From Flammeovirgaceae bacterium (lineage in GTDB: Bacteria; Bacteroidota; Bacteroidia; Cytophagales; Cyclobacteriaceae), in assembly GCA_020635915.1 (NCBI GenBank), contig JACJYU010000003.1, positions 1-64,000 of the forward strand: DNA of 64,000 nt. The letters are read 5' to 3'. Positions within the stretch are counted from its first letter, which is position 1, and every line of letters starts with the position of its first letter. The translations under genes were made by a program, and so were the position numbers. Positions 17,705 through 24,961 of the stretch are shown one piece after another. The notes below the pieces were generated by a model, which made no database searches, was not told where the DNA came from, and saw only the letters and a program-made list of their open reading frames with translations.

Positions 17705-18205
17705 ATGACGGACGAAGCGCAAAGCAAAGTTTTTAATCAATGGCTGGACAGCCACAAAGCATTGCTCTTTAAAGTCGTGAGGGCCTATGCTTTCACGGCC
17801 GATGATCGAGACGACTTGTTTCAGGAGGTGTCAATCCAGGTGTGGAGGTCCATCCCCAAGTTCAGGAACGAGTCGGCCGTCACCACGTGGATCTACCGGA
17901 TTGCGCTGAACACCTCCCTGAAGTGGAAGGCCAAAGAGCAAAAGGTTTTGACCGAAAATAAGCTGGACCATCATCGTGTGGTGGTTGCCCAGGACGAACC
18001 GGATGGGCGCATTGAATGGCTCTACAGGCAAATAGGCCAACTCAACGGGATAGATCGGTCCCTTTGCCTGCTTTTGCTGGATGGATTTAGTTACAAAGAA
18101 ATGGGGGAAATGCTTGGGATAACGGAAGGGCACGTGGCCGTAAAAGTCCACCGGGTCAAAAAATATTTATCAGAACAATCAAAAGCAATTGAACATGAAT
18201 TTTGA
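17705..18205 (+). CDS. ECF-type RNA polymerase sigma factor
   Basis: 166 residues. Sigma region 2 spans about 15-85 (LFKVVRAYAFTADDRDDLFQEVSIQVWRS contains the core-binding and -10 recognition helices), and region 4 spans about 110-160 with a helix-turn-helix (FSYKEMGEMLGITEGHVAVKVHR). No sigma-3 domain is present, as expected for ECF factors. The stop overlaps the start of a membrane protein gene by 11 nt, the usual arrangement for a sigma factor and its anti-sigma partner. The regulon cannot be told; the upstream exporter is a possible but unproven target. Confidence 0.92.
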   Translation: MTDEAQSKVFNQWLDSHKALLFKVVRAYAFTADDRDDLFQEVSIQVWRSIPKFRNESAVTTWIYRIALNTSLKWKAKEQKVLTENKLDHHRVVVAQDEPDGRIEWLYRQIGQLNGIDRSLCLLLLDGFSYKEMGEMLGITEGHVAVKVHRVKKYLSEQSKAIEHEF

Positions 18206-18770
18206 CGATATGAAAAAAATATGGAACGAAGAAAGCCAGCAAGTGCAATTTGTAATTGATGAACGATTGTTGGGCGAGAACATCAAACAAAAAAAACACA
18301 AAGGCAGCAGGATGGTGTCCAAAATGGAGTGGGCCATTATACTCTCTAACCTGCTGACAGGTGGGGCCATTATTGCCAAGAATTTTGCTAAGCCCCCGAT
18401 GGGCATTTTTGCCATTGCCATGGGCGTGCTGATGGTGGGCACAGCGGTTTATGTTTTTGTAAAACGGCACCATCGGCTGAAATGCGAAAACAAATTTGAC
18501 CGTACCATGTTGGGCGACCTGGACCATGCCATCAGGAACGCCAACTACCGTGCACGCTTGTCCGCCAGCATGTTGGCCTATTTTGTTTTGGTGTCATTGC
18601 TTATGCTGGGGAATGCCATAAGCACAGGCAAAACCATATGGCAACTGGCGGCAATAGCGGTTTTTTGCATAGCCGTGTTGTTTTTGGGAAGGTGGGAGCA
18701 CAGGAGCTGGCACCTGGCCAATAAGAGGAGGCTGGAGGAATTGCGCAGCCATTTAACGGAGGCCCGGTAA
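18195..18770 (+). CDS. Four-helix membrane protein, probable partner of the ECF sigma factor
   Basis: 191 residues. The soluble N-terminus (MNFDDMKKIWNEESQQVQF) is followed by two helices at about 50-95, a cytoplasmic loop and two more helices at about 130-170, ending in a basic tail. It overlaps the sigma factor gene by 11 nt, so translation is probably coupled. Position suggests an anti-sigma role, but it lacks the HxxxCxxC zinc motif of ZAS anti-sigma factors and has four rather than one membrane helix, so this is inferred from context only. A TTG two codons upstream is a less likely start. A hairpin follows the stop. Confidence 0.75.
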   Translation: MNFDDMKKIWNEESQQVQFVIDERLLGENIKQKKHKGSRMVSKMEWAIILSNLLTGGAIIAKNFAKPPMGIFAIAMGVLMVGTAVYVFVKRHHRLKCENKFDRTMLGDLDHAIRNANYRARLSASMLAYFVLVSLLMLGNAISTGKTIWQLAAIAVFCIAVLFLGRWEHRSWHLANKRRLEELRSHLTEAR

Positions 18771-18785
18771 TCTTTTTTCTATCAA

Positions 18786-18814
18786 AAAGGTGGAAATCCT
18801 CTATTCCCACCTTT
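18786..18814 (+). terminator. Hairpin after the sigma factor operon
   Basis: AAAGGTGG, a 13-nt loop, then CCACCTTT: a perfect 8-bp stem starting 15 nt after the stop of the membrane protein gene. It is followed by a T-rich but not uniform stretch. Confidence 0.5.
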
Positions 18815-18895
18815 AGGGTTTACGATCGTTTGTTAGCGGGTTGAACTTATTTCACAACCCTGAGCGAAATCACAATACATACTGGCCGGAAGCCT

Positions 18896-18903
18896 TACCT
18901 TTG
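18896..18903 (+). promoter_or_regulatory. -7 box TACCTTTG for the ketosynthase gene
   Basis: Perfect TAnnTTTG ending 12 nt before the ATG at 18915. A GTG in frame at 18903 overlaps the box itself, so 18915 is the better start. Confidence 0.6.
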
Positions 18904-18914
18904 TGGGCGAGCCC

Positions 18915-19973
18915 ATGATCAGGTCCATCATCACCGGAACGGGAAGTTACATTCCTGAAATAAAAGTGGCCAATGCCACATTTGCGGACCACCTATTCCT
19001 TGACAAGGAGGGCGCCCCGATAAAGCACGACAATAGCCTTATCATAAAAAAATTCCAGGACATCACCGGCATTGCGGAAAGGCGATATGCACGGCCCGGC
19101 CAACTGGCTTCGGACCTGGGGGTGCTGGCAGGGGAGCAGGCACTAAGCGCATCGGCCATTGATCGCGAAACGCTTGATTACATCATCGTGGCCCATAACT
19201 TTGGCAACCTGGCCCATGGGTCCAACCGGTCAAACCTGCTGCCTTCCATGGCCTCGCGCATCAAGGCCGGGCTTCGCATCGAAAATCCCGACTGTGTGGG
19301 ATATGACCTGCCCTTTGGCTGCCCCGGATGGTTGCAAGGTGTTATCCAGGCCCACCTGTTCATGAAGGCAGGCGAAGCCAAGCGCTGCCTGGTCATTGGC
19401 ACGGAAACCTTGTCCAGGCTGGTGGACCCGCACGACAGGGACTCCATGATTTACAGCGATGGCAGTGGCGCGGTGGTATTGGAAGCAAAAGAGGGGGAAC
19501 AGGGCGTAATAGGGCATAAAACACAAACCTTTGCGTTGCACCATTCCGAACTGTTGAACATGGGGCCATCCTATTCGGGTGAAGGCCAAGGGCTGTTTAT
19601 TAAAATGAACGGCCGCAAAGTGTACGAGTTTGCCCTTAACCATGTGCCGCTTGTGGTGAAAAGCGTGCTGGACAAGGCGGGTGTCCACATCAGGGAAATA
19701 AAAAAGGTGCTGATCCATCAGGCAAACGAAAAAATGGACAATGCCATTTTGGAAAGGCTATTTAAATTGTATGGCATCGATACGGTGCCGGAAGGGATAA
19801 TGCCCATGACCATTGGTTGGTTGGGCAATAGTTCGGTGGCCACGGTGCCTACTTTGCTTGACCTGGTGTTGAAAGTCAAAATGGAAGGCCATCATATACA
19901 GGCCGGTGACAACATCGTCATGGCTTCCGTGGGTGCCGGCATGAACATCAACGCGCTATTATACCGGTTTTAG
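18915..19973 (+). CDS. 3-oxoacyl-ACP synthase III family protein (FabH-like)
   Basis: 352 residues of the thiolase fold. FabH joins an acyl-CoA starter to malonyl-ACP. The catalytic triad is visible in the right order and spacing: Cys136 in FGCPGW, His268 in VLIHQANEKM and Asn305 in GNSSVATVPT. The loop around the Cys (GCPGW) differs from the common ACSGF-type loop of housekeeping FabH, and the GNS site is conserved. It stands alone, with no acpP, fabD, fabG or plsX neighbour, so it may make a starter unit for a secondary or specialised lipid rather than serve bulk fatty acid synthesis; this is inference. Its 3' end is 7 nt from the convergent yeiH-like gene. Confidence 0.88.
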   Translation: MIRSIITGTGSYIPEIKVANATFADHLFLDKEGAPIKHDNSLIIKKFQDITGIAERRYARPGQLASDLGVLAGEQALSASAIDRETLDYIIVAHNFGNLAHGSNRSNLLPSMASRIKAGLRIENPDCVGYDLPFGCPGWLQGVIQAHLFMKAGEAKRCLVIGTETLSRLVDPHDRDSMIYSDGSGAVVLEAKEGEQGVIGHKTQTFALHHSELLNMGPSYSGEGQGLFIKMNGRKVYEFALNHVPLVVKSVLDKAGVHIREIKKVLIHQANEKMDNAILERLFKLYGIDTVPEGIMPMTIGWLGNSSVATVPTLLDLVLKVKMEGHHIQAGDNIVMASVGAGMNINALLYRF

Positions 19974-19980
19974 AAAGCCT

Positions 19981-20901
19981 TTAGAAGGTTATGTACAGCA
20001 GGGAGAATACCGAGATGAACACCCACAATGACACCGCCAATACCAGTGGTTTATAGCCCGTCACTTTTAGGTCCCCCATCGAAAAGGTAGAGCCCACCAG
20101 GAACAGCGTGGTGACCAGTAGCCTTTTGGAGGCCAGCACGATAAAGCCCGTGGTGGCGGCAGGCAGCCAATGGTTGCTGTTGACGATGATCGCGCCAATG
20201 AAAAGCAGGATAAAGTAGGGTATTTTTATTTTTTCCCCTTTGGTTTTGAAAAGGAACATGGAAAAAACCGAGAGTGGGATTATCCACAGGGTCCTTGACA
20301 ATTTTACCGTAGTGGCTATCCTCAATGCCTCTTCCCCATAGCCCAGGGCAGCCCCTACAACAGAGCTGGTGTCGTGAATGGCGATGGCGCACCACAGCCC
20401 AAATTGGGTTTGGCTCAGGTTCAATAAATGCCCGATGGGGGGGAAGACCAGCAAGGCAATGGAATTGAGCAGGAAAACAATGGCCAGGGCTACGCTTATG
20501 GTTTTGCCATCCGCTTTGATCACAGGGGAAATGGCGGCTATGGCGCTGCCGCCACAGATGGAGGTCCCTGAAGTGATAAGGTGGCTTAACTTCCTGTCCA
20601 GGTTCAGCACCTTTGCCAGGAGCAGGCCCATCCCCACGGTGAGGAAGATGGAAAAGAGCGTGAGGGTAAAACCGTCCCGACCCGTTTCCAGCGTTTCCTT
20701 CATTAACATGCCAAAGCCCAGCCCCACCACCGCGATTTTCAACAGGTAGTGTATGGCCTTATGGCTGTGGGACGAAAAAGGGTTCTGAAAGGCCAGCGCA
20801 AAGGCAAACCCCAGCAGCAAAGCCACCGGGCTGTTGATAAAACCTGCCAACGCAGCACCTATAATGAGGAAATAAACGGTTTTTGAGGCCAAAACTTTCA
20901 T
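19981..20901 (-). CDS. YeiH/UPF0324 family membrane protein (putative sulfate exporter family)
   Basis: 306 residues with about nine to ten membrane helices. Motifs typical of the family are GFAFALAFQNPF, LLKIAVVGLGFGM, TSGTSICGGSAIAAISPVI and AIHDTSSVVGAALGYG. It is annotated as a putative sulfate exporter; direct biochemical proof is limited. A gene for a LysR regulator lies immediately upstream on the same strand (73 nt apart), which echoes the yeiE-yeiH association of enterobacteria, where YeiE is the neighbouring LysR protein. It has its own -7 box, so it can be expressed separately. The start at MKVLASK (20901) follows that promoter; the upstream Met at 20922 would overlap it. Confidence 0.88.
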   Translation of the reverse strand: MKVLASKTVYFLIIGAALAGFINSPVALLLGFAFALAFQNPFSSHSHKAIHYLLKIAVVGLGFGMLMKETLETGRDGFTLTLFSIFLTVGMGLLLAKVLNLDRKLSHLITSGTSICGGSAIAAISPVIKADGKTISVALAIVFLLNSIALLVFPPIGHLLNLSQTQFGLWCAIAIHDTSSVVGAALGYGEEALRIATTVKLSRTLWIIPLSVFSMFLFKTKGEKIKIPYFILLFIGAIIVNSNHWLPAATTGFIVLASKRLLVTTLFLVGSTFSMGDLKVTGYKPLVLAVSLWVFISVFSLLYITF

Positions 20902-20919
20902 ATCCCTGTGGTTTTGATA

Positions 20920-20927
20920 CAAAAGTA
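20920..20927 (-). promoter_or_regulatory. -7 box TACTTTTG for the yeiH-like gene
   Basis: Perfect TAnnTTTG, 19 nt upstream of the ATG at 20901, between the LysR stop and the yeiH-like start. It argues against the Met at 20922, which overlaps it. Confidence 0.55.
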
Positions 20928-20974
20928 GCCTGAAGTACTATTCCACTTGCAAAGTAAAATCGAATATCAAATAA

Positions 20975-21859
20975 CTAAAAGTTATGGTTGTGGCCGGCAA
21001 ACTTTTGAAACAAGTCCATCACCCTGGATTGAAACCCGGTGCGGGACACGAAATAAAACCACCGCTCGATGGCCATGTCTTTTATGTCAATGATCTTGAG
21101 TTTATTGCTGGCCAAGTCCCCGGTCACCGCGTGAATGGACACCAGGGCGTAATTGTTGGAGTAGTATAAATAGTGTTTAATGGCTTCGGTGCTGTTGAGC
21201 GTGACCACTGTGTTGAGCTTTTTTATTTTTCCTTTGCGTAAAAAATCATATATCATTTCCCGGGTCCCGGAGCCCTGTTCCCTCTCTATGAAAGGAAGCG
21301 TGGCCAGGTCTTTTAAGTCCACGGTATCGTTTTTTACGGATGTATTGTTCGCATTGGTCACCAGCACGATTTCGTCTTTGATAAATTTTTTGAATTGCAA
21401 TTTCCGGTTGGTGTTTTTTCCTTCCGTAATGCCAAAGTCGAGTTGTTGGTTGAGAATGAGGTTTTCTATTTCCTCGGAGTTCCCGCTTTTAATTTTAAAA
21501 TTCGTTTGCGGGTGTTGCAAACGGAACTTTGCTATTATTTTGGGGATGATATAATTGGCGAGGGTGGTGCTCACCCCGAAACTGATGGCAGGCGGGAGCG
21601 CCTCCAGCGGGGGGCCGAACTGCTCTTCCAGTTCGGCAAACAGGTTGAGTATCCGGTCCACATAGGCCAGGAATATTTTTCCGTCATCGGTGAGTTCAAT
21701 GGAACTCCGTTTTCTTAAAAAAAAAGTCCTTTTGTATTCTTCTTCCAGGTTCCGGATGGCCTTGGAGATGGCAGGCTGTGACAGGGAAAGTTGCCCGGCC
21801 GCCTTTGTAAAACTGGCGTGGTAGGCCACCACTTTAAAAATCAACAATTTGTTTTTCAT
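20975..21859 (-). CDS. LysR-family transcriptional regulator
   Basis: 294 residues: N-terminal winged helix-turn-helix (SFTKAAGQLSLSQPAISKAIRNLEEE, about 15-42) and a two-lobed effector-binding domain from about residue 88 (ISFGVSTTLANYIIPKIIAKF and LATLPFIEREQGSGTR). The QGSGTR segment matches the anion-binding loop of the CysB/YeiE branch. It probably senses a small anion and controls the downstream YeiH-type transporter. The divergent region between this gene and the GreA/GreB-like gene carries two palindromes that could be its operators. The start at MKNKLLIFKVV (21859) is right for the family; the upstream Met at 21934 lies past the palindromes. Confidence 0.9.
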   Translation of the reverse strand: MKNKLLIFKVVAYHASFTKAAGQLSLSQPAISKAIRNLEEEYKRTFFLRKRSSIELTDDGKIFLAYVDRILNLFAELEEQFGPPLEALPPAISFGVSTTLANYIIPKIIAKFRLQHPQTNFKIKSGNSEEIENLILNQQLDFGITEGKNTNRKLQFKKFIKDEIVLVTNANNTSVKNDTVDLKDLATLPFIEREQGSGTREMIYDFLRKGKIKKLNTVVTLNSTEAIKHYLYYSNNYALVSIHAVTGDLASNKLKIIDIKDMAIERWFYFVSRTGFQSRVMDLFQKFAGHNHNF

Positions 21860-21932
21860 CCCCAGGGTTTGCCAAATTACCTGCCTAAATATATGCCTTA
21901 TTGGCCAAACATCCCTTTTAGGCACCTCACGC

Positions 21933-21970
21933 ACCTGGCCTTGCCAGGTTAAACGCCTTATATTTATAAG
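21933..21970. promoter_or_regulatory. Two adjacent palindromes in the lysR / greA-like divergent region
   Basis: ACCTGGC-CTT-GCCAGGT (21933-21949) has perfect 7-bp arms, and CTTATA-TT-TATAAG (21957-21970) has perfect 6-bp arms. The second overlaps the -7-like TATATTTA upstream of the greA-like gene, and both lie 74-111 nt from the LysR start. They are candidate binding sites for the LysR protein, by position only. Confidence 0.35.
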
Positions 21971-21990
21971 TATAAAAAAATGCCGCCATT

Positions 21991-22491
21991 ATGAGCAGGG
22001 GGTTTGTAAAGGATGGGGACCAGGAAGAAGTGCCACTGGTACCGCCACGGGCGGACTTGCCTGCCGGGGAAACCAATTATGTGACCCAGGCGGGCTATGA
22101 TGCCCTGCTGGCCGAAAAGGAAGGATTGTTGGAAGAGGCCAGGCGACTGGATGCCATCAACGAGAACGATCACCGTATTGCGCTCAACCACATCAATGCC
22201 AAATTGCAATTGCTGGCCGACAGGATTGCCACTGCAAAAATAATAGACCTGAAGGAACAGCCTACTGATGAGGTGAGGTTTGGGGCCACGGTGACCCTAC
22301 AGGTAGGCAATGGCAAAAGCCAAAAATTTCAGATCGTAGGGGTGGACGAAGCCGACATCACCAGGGGGAAGATTGCTTTTGTGGCACCGTTGGCACGCCT
22401 GCTTATGGAAAAAAAGGCAGGGGAGGAGGCCGTTCTAAAATTGAAGAACGGCAACAGGGTGTTTAAAATCGTGGCCATCGACTATGCTTGA
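21991..22491 (+). CDS. GreA/GreB-family transcription elongation factor
   Basis: 166 residues. After a polar N-terminus, YVTQAGYDALLAEKEGLLEEARRLDAI begins the long antiparallel coiled coil (about 30-85), and an FKBP-like C-terminal domain follows (VRFGATVTLQVGNGKSQKFQIVGVDEADITRGKIAFVAPLARLLM). Gre factors insert the coiled coil into the RNA polymerase secondary channel and stimulate cleavage of backtracked RNA. The tip carries acidic residues (INENDHR), consistent with function, though the spacing differs from classic GreA, so it may be a Gre-like paralogue. It is monocistronic and divergent from the LysR gene. Confidence 0.85.
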   Translation: MSRGFVKDGDQEEVPLVPPRADLPAGETNYVTQAGYDALLAEKEGLLEEARRLDAINENDHRIALNHINAKLQLLADRIATAKIIDLKEQPTDEVRFGATVTLQVGNGKSQKFQIVGVDEADITRGKIAFVAPLARLLMEKKAGEEAVLKLKNGNRVFKIVAIDYA

Positions 22492-22606
22492 CCTACGAAG
22501 GCTTCAAACTAAAACACCAGGCATGTAAACCATCCCATGCGGGGGCCGGCAGCATAAAAAAACCTCCAATGCCCGTTAGCCATCCGTGGGTTTAAGGATT
22601 AACCAA

Positions 22607-22614
22607 TATATTTG
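22607..22614 (+). promoter_or_regulatory. -7 box TATATTTG for the SMR exporter
   Basis: Perfect TAnnTTTG with its last base only 7 nt before the ATG at 22621. Transcription would begin at or next to the start codon, so the mRNA may be leaderless. Confidence 0.55.
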
Positions 22615-22620
22615 ACGTAT

Positions 22621-22974
22621 ATGAGCATCAATTGGATATGTTTGGTGGTGGGCGGCTTGTTTGAAACCGGCTTTGCCGTAAGCCTGGGAAAAGCCCAGCA
22701 AACTTCGGGCAAGGAACTTTGGCTATGGCTTGCTGCTTTTGCCGTTTGCGTGACACTAAGCATGTTTTTGCTCTTTAAGGCGATGGGCGGTGAGAAGGCC
22801 ATACCGGTGGGCACGGCCTATGCGGTATGGGGGGCGATAGGCGCCACCGGCACGGTGGTGGCCGGGATTGTGTTGTTCAAAGAGCCGGTTACCTTCTGGC
22901 GAATGTTCTTTCTCGGCACCCTGATCGTTTCCGTAGTGGGTTTGCAAGTGGTGGGAAACAACGCCACCCATTGA
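22621..22974 (+). CDS. Small multidrug resistance (SMR) exporter, Gdx/SugE-like
   Basis: 117 residues with four membrane helices. The essential membrane Glu is in GGLFETGFAVSLGKA (helix 1), and helices 3-4 carry PVGTAYAVWGAIGATGTVVAGIVLF. The E-x-x-aromatic-A-V-x-L pattern and the GTAYAVW-x-x-IGA segment match the guanidinium exporter (Gdx, formerly SugE) branch better than EmrE. Gdx proteins exchange guanidinium for protons as antiparallel dimers. I see no guanidine riboswitch upstream, and with a promoter this close there is no room for one. The ATG at 22621 is chosen over an in-frame TTG inside the promoter. Confidence 0.87.
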   Translation: MSINWICLVVGGLFETGFAVSLGKAQQTSGKELWLWLAAFAVCVTLSMFLLFKAMGGEKAIPVGTAYAVWGAIGATGTVVAGIVLFKEPVTFWRMFFLGTLIVSVVGLQVVGNNATH

Positions 22975-23129
22975 CCTGTTAAGGCTTTGGGCATTCGGGC
23001 CGGGCCCCGGTTTGGTTTTCCTTACGGGGATAGGGCCAATTATGTGATAAATAAAAACCGCAAAAAAAAACATTGCGCTAGCGGCATGGCAATAAATGGC
23101 GGTACCATTCTAATGACGATCGTTGGTTT

Positions 23130-24875
23130 ATGAAAAAAGTAACCGTTTTGGCCATTGCACTGGCATTGGCCTTGTTTGTTTCCTGCTCCCGTAGCCCGTC
23201 CCTGACCCGCATCACCGATAGGTATTTCGACCTGGGGCGGCCTGAATTCAAAGGTGAGGTGGCGTACGAAACCACTGCATTTGTGGAAAAGTATTGGCGT
23301 GTGGCGGGCAACACCGGGTTCAATGAAAGTATTGCGCGCATTGTGGCCGCACTTGAAGCATCAGGCTATGTACTGGAGTCAAAGGCAAAGGCAGGCGACC
23401 GGCTTACCTATCGGGTCGAAACGAGGACAATGGAGAAGCCCACATGGGAGCCCGTAGGGGCAAGCTTATCCATTGTGGGCGCCCATGAAAAGCTGTTGGA
23501 CCAATCCACCAACCGGAATATGGTTTTTCTGAATTCTACCTCCACGCCAAAGGATGGCCTTGTGGCAGGCGTAGTGCATATAAAAGATTTTGACGAACTC
23601 AGCCCCAAAAACGTCAGTGGCAAAATTGTTTTTGCGGAAATGAGCCCCCGTAAATTGTACAAAAAGGCAATGGAGGCCGGTGCCCTGGGGATCATCACCT
23701 ACGACAACCCCTCTTACCTGCAACCTGAAAAAAACAAAACCTCCATCCAGTTTAGAAGTTTGCCCTACGAGGCAAAAACCAAAGGGTGGGGGATCGCGCT
23801 TTCTTACGAGGCAAAGGAAAAACTGAAGAAGGCTTTGGCCGTGGGGGGCGTGAAAGTAAAGGTGTTCATTGCCACCAAAATTTACCCTTCGGAAGAGCTG
23901 ACCGTGGTGGCGGACGTGAAAGGGTCCTCCCTGCCGGGGGAAGGCCTCGTGTTTAGCGCGCATATTCAGGAACCTGGCGCCAACGACAATGCGACAGGGG
24001 TGGGCACGCAATTGGAGATGGCCATGTTAACCGCAAAATTGCTGGCTTCGCACCAATTGGAACTGAAGCGTTCGCTTACCTTTTTGTGGGGCGATGAAAT
24101 TATTTCAACCTATCGCTACATAGCGGAAAAAGGGAAGCGCACGATCGGCATTAAATGGGGAATAAGTTTGGATATGGTAGGAGAGGACACCGCGGTGACG
24201 GGCGGCACCTTCCTGATAGAAAAAATGCCCGACCCCAGTGCCATCTGGACCCGTGGTGAAGACAAACATACGGAATGGGGCGGCCAGCCACTAAAACCGG
24301 AAGACATGAAGCCGCATTACCTCAACGATTTTATCCTTTATGTCTTTAAAAAACAGGGCAAATATGCCAACTGGGAAGTCAACACCAACCCATTTGAGGG
24401 GGGCAGCGACCACACCCCCTTTTTAAAGGCCGGTATCCCGGGCTTGTTGCTTTGGCATTTCACCGATCAATTTTACCATACCGACAATGACCGGATGGAC
24501 AAAGTATCGAAGGAAACCTTGGTAAACGTGGGGACAGGCGCGCTCGTAAGTGCCTACACGTTGGTCAATGCTGACGAGGGTACGGCCAGGGCATTGCTGG
24601 CCTTGCTTTCCGCCTCGGCCGGGGCGAGGCTGGAAAAGGAATTTGCGCTAAGCAAGGCTGCCGTGGCAGGCGGTGGGCCGATAGCCAAGGAAGAAGACAT
24701 CATAAATGCCTGGGGCGATTGGTACCAAAAATCGTTTGGCACTGTAGTGGACGTGGTTTCCACCCCTTCGCAATTATTGTTGGGTGAAATATCCAATGCA
24801 AAAGAAAAATTGGAAGCCCTTAAGGATTCGTACCGGCAAAAATTAAAAACCACTGCCCCATTGCAAAAACCGTAA
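23130..24875 (+). CDS. Secreted M28-family metallopeptidase, lipoprotein
   Basis: 581 residues. The signal sequence ends in a lipobox (LFVSC, Cys19), so it is probably an outer-membrane or periplasmic lipoprotein. A PA-like insert at about 130-215 (VSGKIVFAEMSPRKLYKKAMEAGALGI) precedes the M28 core. Expected zinc-site residues are His278 (FSAHIQ), Asp286 (GANDNATG), Glu323 (WGDEI, where most relatives have EE), Asp348 (SLDMVGED) and the His of GGSDHTPF. M28 enzymes remove N-terminal residues or dipeptides. The Glu-to-Asp change at the general-base position (Asp322) is unusual and could lower or alter activity. An alpha-helical tail of about 100 residues follows the catalytic domain. Confidence 0.85.
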   Translation: MKKVTVLAIALALALFVSCSRSPSLTRITDRYFDLGRPEFKGEVAYETTAFVEKYWRVAGNTGFNESIARIVAALEASGYVLESKAKAGDRLTYRVETRTMEKPTWEPVGASLSIVGAHEKLLDQSTNRNMVFLNSTSTPKDGLVAGVVHIKDFDELSPKNVSGKIVFAEMSPRKLYKKAMEAGALGIITYDNPSYLQPEKNKTSIQFRSLPYEAKTKGWGIALSYEAKEKLKKALAVGGVKVKVFIATKIYPSEELTVVADVKGSSLPGEGLVFSAHIQEPGANDNATGVGTQLEMAMLTAKLLASHQLELKRSLTFLWGDEIISTYRYIAEKGKRTIGIKWGISLDMVGEDTAVTGGTFLIEKMPDPSAIWTRGEDKHTEWGGQPLKPEDMKPHYLNDFILYVFKKQGKYANWEVNTNPFEGGSDHTPFLKAGIPGLLLWHFTDQFYHTDNDRMDKVSKETLVNVGTGALVSAYTLVNADEGTARALLALLSASAGARLEKEFALSKAAVAGGGPIAKEEDIINAWGDWYQKSFGTVVDVVSTPSQLLLGEISNAKEKLEALKDSYRQKLKTTAPLQKP

Positions 24876-24961
24876 GGCCGCTTTGTTATATTGCCGTCAA
24901 TACCATGGTTTCGTTTAAGTTTCCGTTGGCGAAAGCCGGCCTCAAGATGTTGTGAAAATGC

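Noticed and set aside
22492..22620. Guanidine riboswitch upstream of the Gdx-like exporter.
   Set aside because: No matching hairpins with ACGR loops or ykkC-type core were visible, and the promoter lies next to the start codon.
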